Part shown: positions 1 through 7,307 of the stretch, piece by piece | Numbering within the stretch: position 1 is the stretch's first letter | Layout of the letters: every line of letters begins with the position of its first letter | Assembly (NCBI GenBank): GCA_910577655.1 | Contig: CAJTOW010000114.1 | Span: 1-12,531, forward strand | Length of the DNA: 12,531 nucleotides | Direction of reading: 5' to 3' | Source: an uncultured Lachnospiraceae bacterium | GTDB lineage: Bacteria; Bacillota; Clostridia; Lachnospirales; Lachnospiraceae | The notes under the pieces: generated by a model | The model's database searches: none | What the model saw: the letters and a program-made list of their open reading frames with translations, nothing else | Told to the model about the DNA's origin: nothing | Translations under genes and position numbers: made by a program

Positions 1-96
1 CAAAGCGTAATGTACTGGAAACACTGGCAGAGCTGCCAGATATACCCCGGACAGATGCATCCGGGAAATGTGATTATATGATAACACAGTCCAGGA

Positions 97-114
97 AAAA
101 ATGCAAGCATTTTT
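97..114. terminator. Possible weak bidirectional terminator
   Basis: A perfect 8-bp stem (AAAAATGC and GCATTTTT) has a 2-nt spacer and is flanked by A and T runs. It is symmetric, so direction cannot be told. The stem is A/T-rich and therefore weak. It may close a gene lying to the left of the window. Confidence 0.3.
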
Positions 115-145
115 GTGACTTCATAAATGTTTTTTCTAAAAGTTA

Positions 146-176
146 GTAACAGTTCAGATACCCCCTGAATTGTTAC
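146..176 (+). repeat. 31-nt inverted repeat, copy 1
   Basis: Arms GTAACAGTTCAG and CTGAATTGTTAC surround a 7-nt loop ATACCCC. All 12 pairs form in RNA, one of them a G-U wobble. The same element, with a different wobble pair, recurs at 1613-1643. It lies about 145 bp upstream of the rpsF promoter. Its role is unknown; it could be an operator palindrome, an RNA hairpin or a dispersed repeat. Confidence 0.75.
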
Positions 177-319
177 GGTATCTGCCCATGAGAATCGACG
201 CGATGGGGCAGATGCCCGCCTGCCACTACGTTTTCATACGGTCAGCGCAGCAAGTGCGCAGACCTGTCTGACCTGTTACCCGAACTGTAACAATTTTCAA
301 ACCAAATTCCAATTTCTCC

Positions 320-348
320 TTGCAATCCCTGCCAGAATCTGTTATAAT
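320..348 (+). promoter_or_regulatory. Promoter of the rpsF-ssb-rpsR operon (extended -10)
   Basis: A -35 box TTGCAA at 320-325 and a perfect -10 box TATAAT at 343-348 are separated by 17 nt. A TG at 340-341, one base before the -10, makes it an extended -10 promoter. Transcription should start near 355, giving a leader of about 67 nt before rpsF. This is the usual sigma-A layout and is strong, as expected for ribosomal protein genes. Confidence 0.85.
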
Positions 349-354
349 ATCATT

Positions 355-422
355 CTGTGACACAATAATTCCTTGCTCTTGAAGCTGAAGTCAAGGGCCA
401 GAGACCACAAGGAGGTAAAGCA
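355..422 (+). promoter_or_regulatory. rpsF leader with possible Shine-Dalgarno-masking pairing
   Basis: The bases TCCTTG at 370-375 can pair with CAAGGA at 408-413, which is part of the rpsF Shine-Dalgarno sequence (AAGGAGG at 409-415). They can instead pair with CAAGGG at 392-397. The two pairings exclude each other, so the leader could open or hide the ribosome binding site. Many bacterial rpsF leaders bind the S6:S18 complex through a CCG-containing structure, but no CCG occurs between the predicted start site and the ATG. Regulation by that route is therefore not supported here. The pairings are short and may be chance. Confidence 0.3.
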
Positions 423-716
423 ATGAACAAATATGAGTTAGCAGTTGTTCTGAGCGCAAAACTCGAGGATGAGGAGAGAGCAGCGGCGCTGGAGAAGGTA
501 CAGGGGTATATTGCCCGGTACGGCGGCACCGTGACCAACGTTGATGACTGGGGCAAGAAGAGACTTGCTTACGAGATCCAGAAGATGCGTGAGGGCTTCT
601 ATTACTTCATCAGGTTCGAGTCTGAGAACTCTGACTGCTCCAACGAAGTGGAAAGCCACATCCGTATCATGGAGCCGGTTATCAGATTCCTTTGCGTTAA
701 GCAGGACGAGCAGTAA
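423..716 (+). CDS. rpsF: 30S ribosomal protein S6
   Basis: This 97-residue protein is the normal length for bacterial S6, which binds 16S rRNA in the platform of the small subunit as a heterodimer with S18. It starts MNKYELAVVLSAKLEDEER and has the typical S6 core: a strand-helix N-terminus, the central WGKKRLAYEIQKMREGFYYF segment at about residues 43-62, and the RIMEPVIRFLCVK strand near the C-terminus. The start follows a full AAGGAGG site at 409-415 with 7-nt spacing. It is the first gene of an operon with ssb (26-nt gap) and rpsR, driven by the promoter at 320-348. The order rpsF-ssb-rpsR is widely conserved in Firmicutes. Identity is secure. Confidence 0.97.
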   Translation: MNKYELAVVLSAKLEDEERAAALEKVQGYIARYGGTVTNVDDWGKKRLAYEIQKMREGFYYFIRFESENSDCSNEVESHIRIMEPVIRFLCVKQDEQ

Positions 717-742
717 TAGACAACAAAAGGAAGAGTGATGGT

Positions 743-1204
743 ATGAATAGAGTAATCCTTATGGGTAGATTGACCAGAGATCCGGAGGTGCGGTATTCGC
801 AGGGAGAGCGCTCCATGGCAATCGCAAGATATACCCTTGCGGTAGACCGCAGAGGCCGCAGGAACCAGGATAGTGAGCAGACAGCAGATTTCATCAATAT
901 CGTAGCATTTGATAGAGCCGGCGAGTTTGCAGAGAAGTACTTCCGCCAGGGAATGCGGGTTCTCATATCCGGGCGTATCCAGACTGGCAGTTACACTAAC
1001 AAAGAGGGTCAGCGTGTTTATACCACGGAGGTCATCGTGGATGATCAGGAGTTCGCCGACAGCAAGAATGCCAACAGCGGCGGCGGGGACAATGGCGGAT
1101 ACGGCTACCAGCCCACATCCAGACCGGCTCCCTCAAGCGCTATCGGCGACGGCTTCATGAATATTCCGGATGGTGTGGAAGACGAGGGTTTGCCCTTCAA
1201 CTAA
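743..1204 (+). CDS. ssb: Single-stranded DNA-binding protein
   Basis: This 153-residue SSB coats single-stranded DNA during replication, repair and recombination and recruits partner proteins. The OB fold spans about residues 1-107, with the family hallmarks MNRVILMGRLTRDPEVRY at the start, FINIVAFDRAGEFAEKYF at 51-68 and the strand VLISGRIQTGSY at 73-84. A flexible Gly/Asn/Pro/Ser linker follows (about 108-140). The tail ends in an acidic tip, EDEGLPFN. Canonical tips end in PF with Phe last, whereas here one Asn follows the Phe. The start is chosen from the GGAAG-type site at about 728-733; a nearby ATG at 738 is out of frame. It lies between rpsF and rpsR, as in other Firmicutes. Confidence 0.96.
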   Translation: MNRVILMGRLTRDPEVRYSQGERSMAIARYTLAVDRRGRRNQDSEQTADFINIVAFDRAGEFAEKYFRQGMRVLISGRIQTGSYTNKEGQRVYTTEVIVDDQEFADSKNANSGGGDNGGYGYQPTSRPAPSSAIGDGFMNIPDGVEDEGLPFN

Positions 1205-1292
1205 TCCACGGATGATTTCCAATGGACGGATGCCCCGGCGGTTCCATAGAGAGCGGCTGCAGGCAGATTAATCGAAGAAGGAGGCAGCACCA

Positions 1293-1559
1293 ATGGCATT
1301 CAATAAGAGTGATAAAGCAGACGGCCCCAAGGTAAGAAGAGGCGGCATGCGCAGAAGAAAAAAAGTATGTGTTTTCTGTGGTGATAAGAATGGAGTCATT
1401 GACTACAAGGACACCAACAAGCTGAAACGGTACGTATCTGAGAGAGGAAAGATCCTTCCCAGAAGAATCACCGGCAACTGTGCAAAGCACCAGAGAGCCC
1501 TGACTGTGGCGATCAAGAGAGCCCGCCACATTGCCCTGATGCCCTATACCTGCGACTAA
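1293..1559 (+). CDS. rpsR: 30S ribosomal protein S18 (zinc-binding type)
   Basis: This 88-residue protein is the S6 partner in the 30S platform. After a basic N-terminus (RRGGMRRRKKV) it carries a C-x2-C pair at C26 and C29 and a C-x2-H pair at C63 and H66, the pattern of the zinc-ribbon (C+) form of S18. The conserved S18 core IDYKDTNKLKRYVSERGKI spans 36-54 and is followed by PRRITGNCAKHQR. An AAGGAGG site lies about 10 nt before the ATG. The gap after ssb is 88 nt with no terminator, so it belongs to the same transcript, which ends at the hairpin at 1575-1604. The cysteines imply zinc demand; whether a zinc-free paralog exists elsewhere cannot be seen here. Confidence 0.96.
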   Translation: MAFNKSDKADGPKVRRGGMRRRKKVCVFCGDKNGVIDYKDTNKLKRYVSERGKILPRRITGNCAKHQRALTVAIKRARHIALMPYTCD

Positions 1560-1574
1560 TTATGAGATAGAGAG

Positions 1575-1604
1575 ACCCGGAGGCCTTGGCTTCCGGGTTT
1601 TTTT
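1575..1604 (+). terminator. Rho-independent terminator after rpsR
   Basis: The arms ACCCGGA (1575-1581) and TCCGGGT (1592-1598) pair, and the stem extends inward by three more pairs to a 4-nt CTTG loop. A T run through 1604 follows. It lies 15 nt after the rpsR stop and closes the rpsF-ssb-rpsR operon. Confidence 0.9.
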
Positions 1605-1612
1605 GATGTCCG

Positions 1613-1643
1613 GTAACAGTTCAGATACCCCCTGAACTGTTGC
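1613..1643 (+). repeat. 31-nt inverted repeat, copy 2
   Basis: Arms GTAACAGTTCAG and CTGAACTGTTGC surround the same 7-nt loop ATACCCC as copy 1 at 146-176. Against copy 1 the right arm differs at two positions, yet all 12 pairs are kept: one wobble is restored to a Watson-Crick pair and a different wobble appears. The element lies between the rpsR terminator and the gdpP promoter, in the same orientation as copy 1. Confidence 0.78.
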
Positions 1644-1680
1644 AACTGTTCCGCCGTCCACCCCTTGTTTACCAACTCTC

Positions 1681-1709
1681 TGGACGAAAGGTGGTATCTG
1701 TGTTATAAT
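1681..1709 (+). promoter_or_regulatory. gdpP promoter (extended -10)
   Basis: A -35-like TGGACG at 1681-1686 lies 17 nt before a perfect TATAAT at 1704-1709. A TG at 1701-1702 gives an extended -10 with the same TGTTATAAT core as the rpsF promoter. Transcription should start near 1716, about 50 nt before gdpP. Confidence 0.75.
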
Positions 1710-1765
1710 CGGTAGTAATAGTTTTTACCAATAGGGATGTATCCCATCCGGTAAGGAGATATCAC

Positions 1766-3808
1766 ATGAAAGAGAACATAGAGTTAAGGGGACAGCTAAG
1801 GGGCTATCTGGCCTGGCCATTGTATCTGTCTCTGTTCCTGGTGATCGGGAACGGAGCAGTCGCTATGATCAATGTATCCGCTGCGGCGGTGCTGTGCCCG
1901 TTTACTGTGGGTTATCTGGCAGCGGCCGGGTGGATCTACTGGTACCGGCGCAAGCGGGTTCTGGGCGGTCTGGTAGAATTTTCCTCCGGATACGCCTGGA
2001 TCCAGAAGCAGCTTCTGGAGGAGATGGTAATCCCCTACGCCCTGGCTGACGAGGACGGAAGAATCCTGTGGATGAACCAGGTCTTTCAGGAAGTCATGGA
2101 CGAAGGGAAGGTATCCAAAAAGAATATCACCAGCATTTTTCCGGAGGTGACCAGGGCAGATCTGGCGGTGGATGATGAGACTGTCCATGTCCATTCTACA
2201 TTCGGAGAATACAAGTTTGGTCTGGACATCCGGCCCGTGTATTTAAGCAGCAATGAGGCGGAGGAGAAGGAGGCCATGGTGGGGCGGGAGAAGCTTCTGG
2301 CCGTGTACCTTTTTGATGAGACCGAGAGTCTCCGCTACCGTCAGCTGGTGACTGAGGAGAAGCTGGTGACCGGGGTCATATACCTGGACAACTACGAGGA
2401 GGCCCTGGAAAGTGTGGAGGAGGTGCGCCGCTCCCTGCTGACCGCTCTGATTGACCGTAAGATCAACAAGTTCATCACCAGTGTAGAAGGTGTCGTCAAA
2501 AAGATGGAGAAGGACAAATACTTCTTTATCGTCAAGCAGAAGCACATGGATCAGATTCTGGAGGAGCGGTTCTCCATCCTGGAGGAAGTCAAGAGCGTCA
2601 ACATCGGCAATGAGATGGCCGTGACCCTCAGTATCGGTATTGGCATGAACGGGGAGACCTACGGACAGAATTACGAGTATGCCCGGACTGCTATTGATAT
2701 GGCTCTGGGCCGCGGCGGTGACCAGGCGGTGGTTAAGGACGGAAGCCGGATCCAGTATTTCGGCGGCAAGTCCCAGCAGCTGGAAAAGGCTACCCGTGTC
2801 AAGGCCCGTGTCAAGGCCCACGCTCTCCGGGAGCTGATGGCTACCAAGGACCGGGTGCTGATTATGGGACATAAGCTGGGAGATATTGATTCCCTGGGAG
2901 CCTCCGTCGGTATCTACCGGATCGCCACGGCGCTCAACAAGCGGGCCCATGTGGTGATCAACGAGGTGACCTCCTCTGTACAGCCTATGCTGCAGCGGTT
3001 CCTGGACAGCCCGGATTATCCGGATGATCTGGTTCTTACCGGAAGTCAGGCAGCAGAGCTGGTAGATGCCAACACCATGCTGGTGGTGGTGGACGTGAAC
3101 CGGCCCAGCATCACCGATGCCCCGGAGCTTCTGAGGATGGTGAAGACCATTGTGGTTCTGGATCATCACCGTCAGAGCAGCGAGATCATCGGCAATGCGG
3201 TACTTTCCTATGTGGAGCCATATGCATCCTCGGCTTGTGAGATGGTGGCCGAGGTGGTTCAGTATATCGCTGACGGCATCAAGATCAAGACCGTGGAAGC
3301 GGATGCCATGTATGCGGGCATTGTCATTGACACCCAGAACTTTACCAACCAGTCCGGCGTCCGTACCTTTGAGGCGGCTGCCTACCTGCGCCGTTCCGGC
3401 GCGGATGTGACCCGTGTGCGTAAGCTTTTCCGGGACAGCATGGAGGAATACAAGGCCAGGGCATCGGCCATCGAGTCCGCGGAGGTCTATCAGGATGCCT
3501 TTGCCATAGGAGTCTGTACAGCAGAAGGCCTGCCCAGCCCCACTGTGGTAGGCGCCCAGGCGGCCAACGAGCTTCTGGGGATCCGGGGGATCAAGGCATC
3601 CGCCGTTCTGACCCCTTACCACAAGACGATCTATATCAGTGCCAGGTCCATTGACGAGGTCAATGTCCAGGTTATGATGGAGAAGCTGGGCGGCGGCGGA
3701 CACCGCACCATCGCAGGCGCGCAGCTGCAGGGCGTCACCATTGAAGAAGCGCGGCAGCGGGTGAAAGAAGTAATCAATCTTATGATAGAGAAGGGAGAAG
3801 TATCATAA
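1766..3808 (+). CDS. gdpP: Cyclic-di-AMP phosphodiesterase, DHH family
   Basis: This 680-residue membrane protein hydrolyses c-di-AMP to pApA, setting levels of a nucleotide that controls potassium and osmolyte balance and cell-wall homeostasis. Two membrane helices lie at about residues 15-35 and 37-58. A PAS-like domain (about 80-190) and a degenerate GGDEF domain (about 195-335, with no GGDEF motif but the typical GRGGDQAVVK) follow. The DHH phosphoesterase domain has the metal ligands H369, D373 and D375 (GHKLGDIDS), D443, D466-H467-H468 (DHH) and D522. The DHHA1 part ends with GGGGH at 642-646. Length and order match the Bacillus GdpP/YybT type. The start has a TAAGGAGA site 8 nt upstream. 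The stop overlaps the rplI start by one base (TAATG), indicating translational coupling. Confidence 0.95.
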   Translation: MKENIELRGQLRGYLAWPLYLSLFLVIGNGAVAMINVSAAAVLCPFTVGYLAAAGWIYWYRRKRVLGGLVEFSSGYAWIQKQLLEEMVIPYALADEDGRILWMNQVFQEVMDEGKVSKKNITSIFPEVTRADLAVDDETVHVHSTFGEYKFGLDIRPVYLSSNEAEEKEAMVGREKLLAVYLFDETESLRYRQLVTEEKLVTGVIYLDNYEEALESVEEVRRSLLTALIDRKINKFITSVEGVVKKMEKDKYFFIVKQKHMDQILEERFSILEEVKSVNIGNEMAVTLSIGIGMNGETYGQNYEYARTAIDMALGRGGDQAVVKDGSRIQYFGGKSQQLEKATRVKARVKAHALRELMATKDRVLIMGHKLGDIDSLGASVGIYRIATALNKRAHVVINEVTSSVQPMLQRFLDSPDYPDDLVLTGSQAAELVDANTMLVVVDVNRPSITDAPELLRMVKTIVVLDHHRQSSEIIGNAVLSYVEPYASSACEMVAEVVQYIADGIKIKTVEADAMYAGIVIDTQNFTNQSGVRTFEAAAYLRRSGADVTRVRKLFRDSMEEYKARASAIESAEVYQDAFAIGVCTAEGLPSPTVVGAQAANELLGIRGIKASAVLTPYHKTIYISARSIDEVNVQVMMEKLGGGGHRTIAGAQLQGVTIEEARQRVKEVINLMIEKGEVS

Positions 3809-4254
3809 TGGAAGTTGTATTATTAGAGGACGTAAAAACCCTTGGGAAGAAGGGGCAGATCGTCAAGGTAAATGACGGCTATGCGCGGAACTACATCCTG
3901 CCCAAGAAGCTGGGGGTGGAGGCCACGCCGAAGAATCTTAATGACTTAAAGCTTCAAAAGGCCAATGCGGAGCGCATAGCCGCCGAGCAGCTGGCAGCGG
4001 CCAAAGAGCTGGCTGCCAGGATCGGGGAAATGTCCGTGAGCCTGACCATGAAAGCCGGAGAGGGCGGCAGGGCTTTCGGTTCCATTTCCAGCAAGGAGAT
4101 CGCAGCTGCAGCCATGGACCAGCTGGGACTGGAGCTGGACAAGAAAAAGCTGGTGCTGCCGGATCCCATCAAGACCTTTGGCACCCATGAGGTGCCGGTA
4201 AAGCTTCATAAGGATGTGACAGCCAAGCTGGCGGTGAAGGTGACGGAAGCCTGA
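3808..4254 (+). CDS. rplI: 50S ribosomal protein L9
   Basis: This 148-residue protein is the usual length for L9, an elongated large-subunit protein that binds 23S rRNA near the L1 stalk and helps hold the reading frame. The N-terminal rRNA-binding domain carries the family signature in MEVVLLEDVKTLGKKGQIV and VNDGYARNYILPKKLG (residues 1-36). A long connecting helix (about 41-75, rich in Ala, Glu and Lys) leads to the C-terminal domain with GRAFGSISSKEIA at 88-100 and a KTFGTHEVPVKLH strand. Its ATG overlaps the gdpP stop codon and the GGGAGAAG site lies inside gdpP, so translation is coupled. The gdpP-rplI-dnaB order matches Bacillus yybT-rplI-dnaC. Confidence 0.96.
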   Translation: MEVVLLEDVKTLGKKGQIVKVNDGYARNYILPKKLGVEATPKNLNDLKLQKANAERIAAEQLAAAKELAARIGEMSVSLTMKAGEGGRAFGSISSKEIAAAAMDQLGLELDKKKLVLPDPIKTFGTHEVPVKLHKDVTAKLAVKVTEA

Positions 4255-4383
4255 AGGGCACTGTATTTACGGCCAGCGTGGAGCACGGACCTGTCCGTAA
4301 ACCGGTAAACGGCTTCCGTCTGGAAGCAGAACCAGGAAGCGTTCAGATGTCCTATCTGGACTGTTGTCAGAACGGAGAGTACA
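4243..4383 (+). promoter_or_regulatory. Hairpin-rich rplI-dnaB spacer, possible RNA switch
   Basis: The sequence GGCTTCCGT at 4311-4319 pairs perfectly with ACGGAAGCC at 4243-4251, which spans the end of rplI. Its GCTTCC core (4312-4317) can instead pair with GGAAGC at 4322-4327 across a 4-nt loop, or with a further GGAAGC at 4335-4340. Other hairpins are ACGGAC/GTCCGT at 4285-4298 and a 7-pair stem TTCAGAT/ATCTGGA at 4342-4360 with loop GTCCT. No U-tract follows any of them. The last lies about 14 nt before the dnaB ribosome binding site (GGAGAG, 4374-4379). The pattern suggests a structured RNA that could tune dnaB relative to rplI; no known class was recognised. Confidence 0.4.
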
Positions 4384-5715
4384 ATGGATGAAGCTTTGAT
4401 GAAACGTGTGCTCCCCCACAGTGTGGAGGCGGAGCAGTCGGTCATTGGCGCCATGCTCATGGACAAGGAGGCGGTAATCGCGGCATCCGAGATCATCACG
4501 GCGCAGGATTTCTATCAGAACCAGTATGGAGTCATGTTCGAGTCCATGGTGGAGCTGTTTAATGAAGGCAAGCCGGTGGATCTGATCACTCTCCAGGACC
4601 GTCTCCGGGAGAAGGATGTGCCGCCGGAGGTCAGCAGTCTGGAGTTTGTGGGTGAGCTGATTGCCATGGTTCCAACCTCAGCCAATATCCGCTTCTATGC
4701 CAATATCGTCCAGGAGAAGGCTGTCCTCAGGAGGCTGATCAAGGCCAATGAAGAGATTGCCAATATCTGCTATGCAGGTACCGAACCTTTAGAGCAGATC
4801 CTGGAGAATACGGAGAAGACCATCTTTGACCTGCTCCAGAGCCGCAATTCCGGAGAGTTCGTTCCCATCCGGCAGGTGGCCCTGAATGTGCTGGAGAAGA
4901 TTGAGATCGCCTCCAGAACCCAGGGGACCGTCACCGGGATTCCCACGGGCTTCATTGACCTGGATTACAAGACATCAGGTATGCAGCCCTCGGATTTTGT
5001 ACTGATTGCGGCCCGTCCCTCCATGGGAAAGACTGCATTTGTGCTGAACCTGGTGGATCATGTGGCTGTGCGCAAAGGGATTCCCTGCATGGTCTTCAGT
5101 CTGGAAATGTCCAAGGAGCAGCTGGTCAACCGTATGCTGGCCATGGAGTCCAATGTGGATTCCCAGAAGCTGCGGACGGGCAATCTGACTGACTCGGACT
5201 GGGACGCCATTGTGGAGGGCATCGGGGTTATCGGCAATTCTAAGCTGATCATTGATGACACGCCGGGTATCTCCATCACAGAGCTTAGGTCCAAGTGCCG
5301 GAAAATGAAGCTGGAATACGGTCTTGGTATGGTCATTATCGACTATCTGCAGCTGATGTCCGGCAGCGGTAAGTCCGGTGACAACCGGCAGCAGGAGATC
5401 TCAGAGATCTCCCGTTCCTTAAAGGCCCTGGCCCGTGAGATGAATGCGCCGGTCATCGCCTTGTCCCAGCTTAGCCGCGCCTGCGAGACCCGTCAGGATC
5501 ACCGCCCCATGCTGTCGGATCTGCGAGAATCCGGCGCCATTGAGCAGGATGCGGATGTAGTGATGTTCCTTTACAGGGATGATTATTATAATAAGGACAC
5601 AGAGACACCCAATATTGCAGAAGTGATCATAGCCAAACAGCGTAACGGCCCCATCGGCACAGTGAATCTGCTGTGGCAGCCGGAATATACGAAGTTTGTA
5701 AACCTGGCCAGATAA
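4384..5715 (+). CDS. dnaB: Replicative DNA helicase DnaB
   Basis: This 443-residue protein is the hexameric 5'-3' helicase that opens the replication fork (called DnaC in Bacillus). The N-terminal helical domain with PHSVEAEQSVIGAML (residues 11-25) covers about 10-110 and binds primase. A linker leads to the RecA-like ATPase. The Walker A motif is ARPSMGKTA at 210-218, with K216 and T217. The catalytic glutamate is in SLEMS (E241). Walker B is VIIDYLQLM with D320. DnaB motif 4 lies around LSDLRESGAIEQDADVV (378-393), and the arginine finger R420 is in AKQRNGPIG. No intein or insertion is present. The length is normal. It is the last clear member of the gdpP-rplI-dnaB transcript. Confidence 0.96.
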   Translation: MDEALMKRVLPHSVEAEQSVIGAMLMDKEAVIAASEIITAQDFYQNQYGVMFESMVELFNEGKPVDLITLQDRLREKDVPPEVSSLEFVGELIAMVPTSANIRFYANIVQEKAVLRRLIKANEEIANICYAGTEPLEQILENTEKTIFDLLQSRNSGEFVPIRQVALNVLEKIEIASRTQGTVTGIPTGFIDLDYKTSGMQPSDFVLIAARPSMGKTAFVLNLVDHVAVRKGIPCMVFSLEMSKEQLVNRMLAMESNVDSQKLRTGNLTDSDWDAIVEGIGVIGNSKLIIDDTPGISITELRSKCRKMKLEYGLGMVIIDYLQLMSGSGKSGDNRQQEISEISRSLKALAREMNAPVIALSQLSRACETRQDHRPMLSDLRESGAIEQDADVVMFLYRDDYYNKDTETPNIAEVIIAKQRNGPIGTVNLLWQPEYTKFVNLAR

Positions 5716-5917
5716 GGGGGATATCCTGGCAGGCGGCTGTTGGTCAGGAATGTGCGGCAGGTGGCTTTAGTGAGGGCATGTTCCCAGGCGGCTAAGGCGC
5801 GATACGGCCCAGACACCCTCTGACAGGAACGGGAACTGTACATGTGAATAGGAAAGGTACGATGGCTGCAGACCGGGCTGGTTTGCCTGGACTGTCAGGT
5901 ACGACGGGGGATAAGTC

Positions 5918-7300
5918 ATGGAATTATCATTGAAAACAGAGCAGAAGCAGGTTTTGTCCCACAAGATGATCCAGTCGGCAGAGATTCTGCAGATGACAGC
6001 CGCCGGACTGGAAGAGTATTTAAATGAGCAGGCGCTGGAAAACCCGGTGCTGGAGCTTTCGGAGAAGAGGCCGGAGGAATTTGACCGGAAGGACCTGGAG
6101 AAATACCAGTGGATCTGTGCCCACGATGAGCAGAACCGCTACCTGTACCAGAAGCTGGAGTCTGCGGAAGACGATTTCCCTGAGTGGAACATTGACACCA
6201 GCGGGCCGGAAACCTTAAAGGAGCATCTGTGGAGCCAGCTGGTAGGCAGGGTAAGGAACAAAAAGCAGGAGGAGATTCTCCAGTTCCTGCTAGACTGTCT
6301 GGATTCCAAGGGCTATTTTAAGGACGGGGCGGAGATGGTGGCGGAACGCTTTCGTATACCGGAAGACCAGGTGCTGGAACTGCTTACAATGATCCAGGGT
6401 CTGGAGCCGTTGGGGGTAGGTGCCCGCAGTCTGGAAGAATGTCTCTGTATCCAGCTGGAGCATCAGGGCAGACTGACGCCGGAGCTGGAGGAATGTATCC
6501 GGGGCCATCTGGAACAGATTGCCAAAAACCAGCTGCCCCAGATCGCCAAAGAGATGCATCTGCCCCTGGAGAAGGTCAAGGAGTTCGGCGGCATCATCCG
6601 GGAGCTGGAACCCAGGCCCGGGGCACGGTTTTCTGATGTGCGGCAGATGGTCTATGTGGTGCCGGATGTAGTGGTGGTTAAGTTTCAGGATCATTTTGAT
6701 ATCCTGCTGAATGAGTCTCTGTACCCGGACATTACCCTGAACCAGGAATATGTGTCCATGTGCGCGAAGCAGGAGGACCAGGAGGTGAAGCAGTATCTGC
6801 TGGACAAGATCCACCAGGTTGAATGGATCAAGCAGTGTGTGGCCCAGAGGAATATTACCTTATCCCGGGTAGTCCGGGCGATCCTGGAGCGGCAGGAGGA
6901 GTTCCTCCATCATGGTCCCCAGTACCTGAAACCACTGCGGATGGCAGATATCGCCGAGGCCCTGGAGATCCATGAGTCTACGGTCAGCCGTGCCGTGCGG
7001 CAGAAATATCTCCAGTGCATCTGGGGAATATTCCCTCTGGGATACTTTTTCGCCAGAGCGGCCGCAGGTCAGAAGCCGGACAGAGAGACCGGACAGGAAG
7101 GGCCCGTCAGGGCTACGGCCTCCGATGTGAAGCGGGAGCTTGCCAGCCTGATCCGCAGGGAGGATAAGATCAAGCCCCACAGCGACCGGGTTCTGGCAGA
7201 GCTGCTGGAAGCCCGCGGCTTCCCGATCTCCCGCCGGACAGTGGCAAAATACAGAGAAGAACTGGGGATTCTGGGGACCAGTGGACGGAAAGAGTATTAG
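5918..7300 (+). CDS. rpoN: RNA polymerase sigma-54 factor
   Basis: Sigma-54 directs RNA polymerase to -24/-12 promoters, where an ATPase activator is needed for melting. Region I (residues 1-45, LSLKTEQKQVLSHKMIQSAE, rich in Gln and Leu and ending ALENPVLEL) is followed by an acidic linker (about 50-98). The core-binding domain runs about 100-235. The helix-turn-helix that reads the -12 element is in MADIAEALEIHESTVSRAV (342-360), followed by GIFPLGYFF. The C-terminal RpoN box is SRRTVAKYRE at 438-447, with Ser where the consensus ARRTVAKYRE has Ala. The 460 residues are near the family norm. The start follows GGGGGA about 9 nt upstream. No activator gene or convincing -24/-12 site was seen here, so its targets lie elsewhere. 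The 202-nt gap after dnaB holds no obvious terminator. Confidence 0.95.
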   Translation: MELSLKTEQKQVLSHKMIQSAEILQMTAAGLEEYLNEQALENPVLELSEKRPEEFDRKDLEKYQWICAHDEQNRYLYQKLESAEDDFPEWNIDTSGPETLKEHLWSQLVGRVRNKKQEEILQFLLDCLDSKGYFKDGAEMVAERFRIPEDQVLELLTMIQGLEPLGVGARSLEECLCIQLEHQGRLTPELEECIRGHLEQIAKNQLPQIAKEMHLPLEKVKEFGGIIRELEPRPGARFSDVRQMVYVVPDVVVVKFQDHFDILLNESLYPDITLNQEYVSMCAKQEDQEVKQYLLDKIHQVEWIKQCVAQRNITLSRVVRAILERQEEFLHHGPQYLKPLRMADIAEALEIHESTVSRAVRQKYLQCIWGIFPLGYFFARAAAGQKPDRETGQEGPVRATASDVKRELASLIRREDKIKPHSDRVLAELLEARGFPISRRTVAKYREELGILGTSGRKEY

Positions 7301-7307
7301 AAAGCAG

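Larger units (their letters stand above)
1..319. other. Gene-free left edge with several hairpins
   Basis: No gene is supported on either strand. The stretch holds a perfect hairpin at 24-39 (CTGGCA and TGCCAG around GAGC), a second at 46-65 (CCCGGA and TCCGGG), and an A/T-rich one at 97-114 (AAAAATGC, AA, GCATTTTT). The last ends in T residues on the + strand and begins with A residues, so it could act as a weak terminator in either direction for a gene just outside the window. The 31-nt inverted repeat at 146-176 is listed separately. A short hairpin, GCGCA and TGCGC around GCAAG, lies near 246-260. Confidence 0.5.

Noticed and set aside
355..422. Canonical S6:S18-binding leader motif before rpsF
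   Set aside because: The CCG element expected in that RNA does not occur in the predicted leader.
2243..3703. Long minus-strand open frame of 486 codons opposite gdpP
   Set aside because: It is antisense to a clearly functional gene. Its residue content (many His, Leu, Gly) is that of a mirror frame, and it matches no family.
5716..5917. Possible small gene or RNA between dnaB and rpoN
   Set aside because: No frame with a ribosome binding site, no promoter and no strong hairpin could be seen. The stretch is G/C-rich filler as far as can be read.
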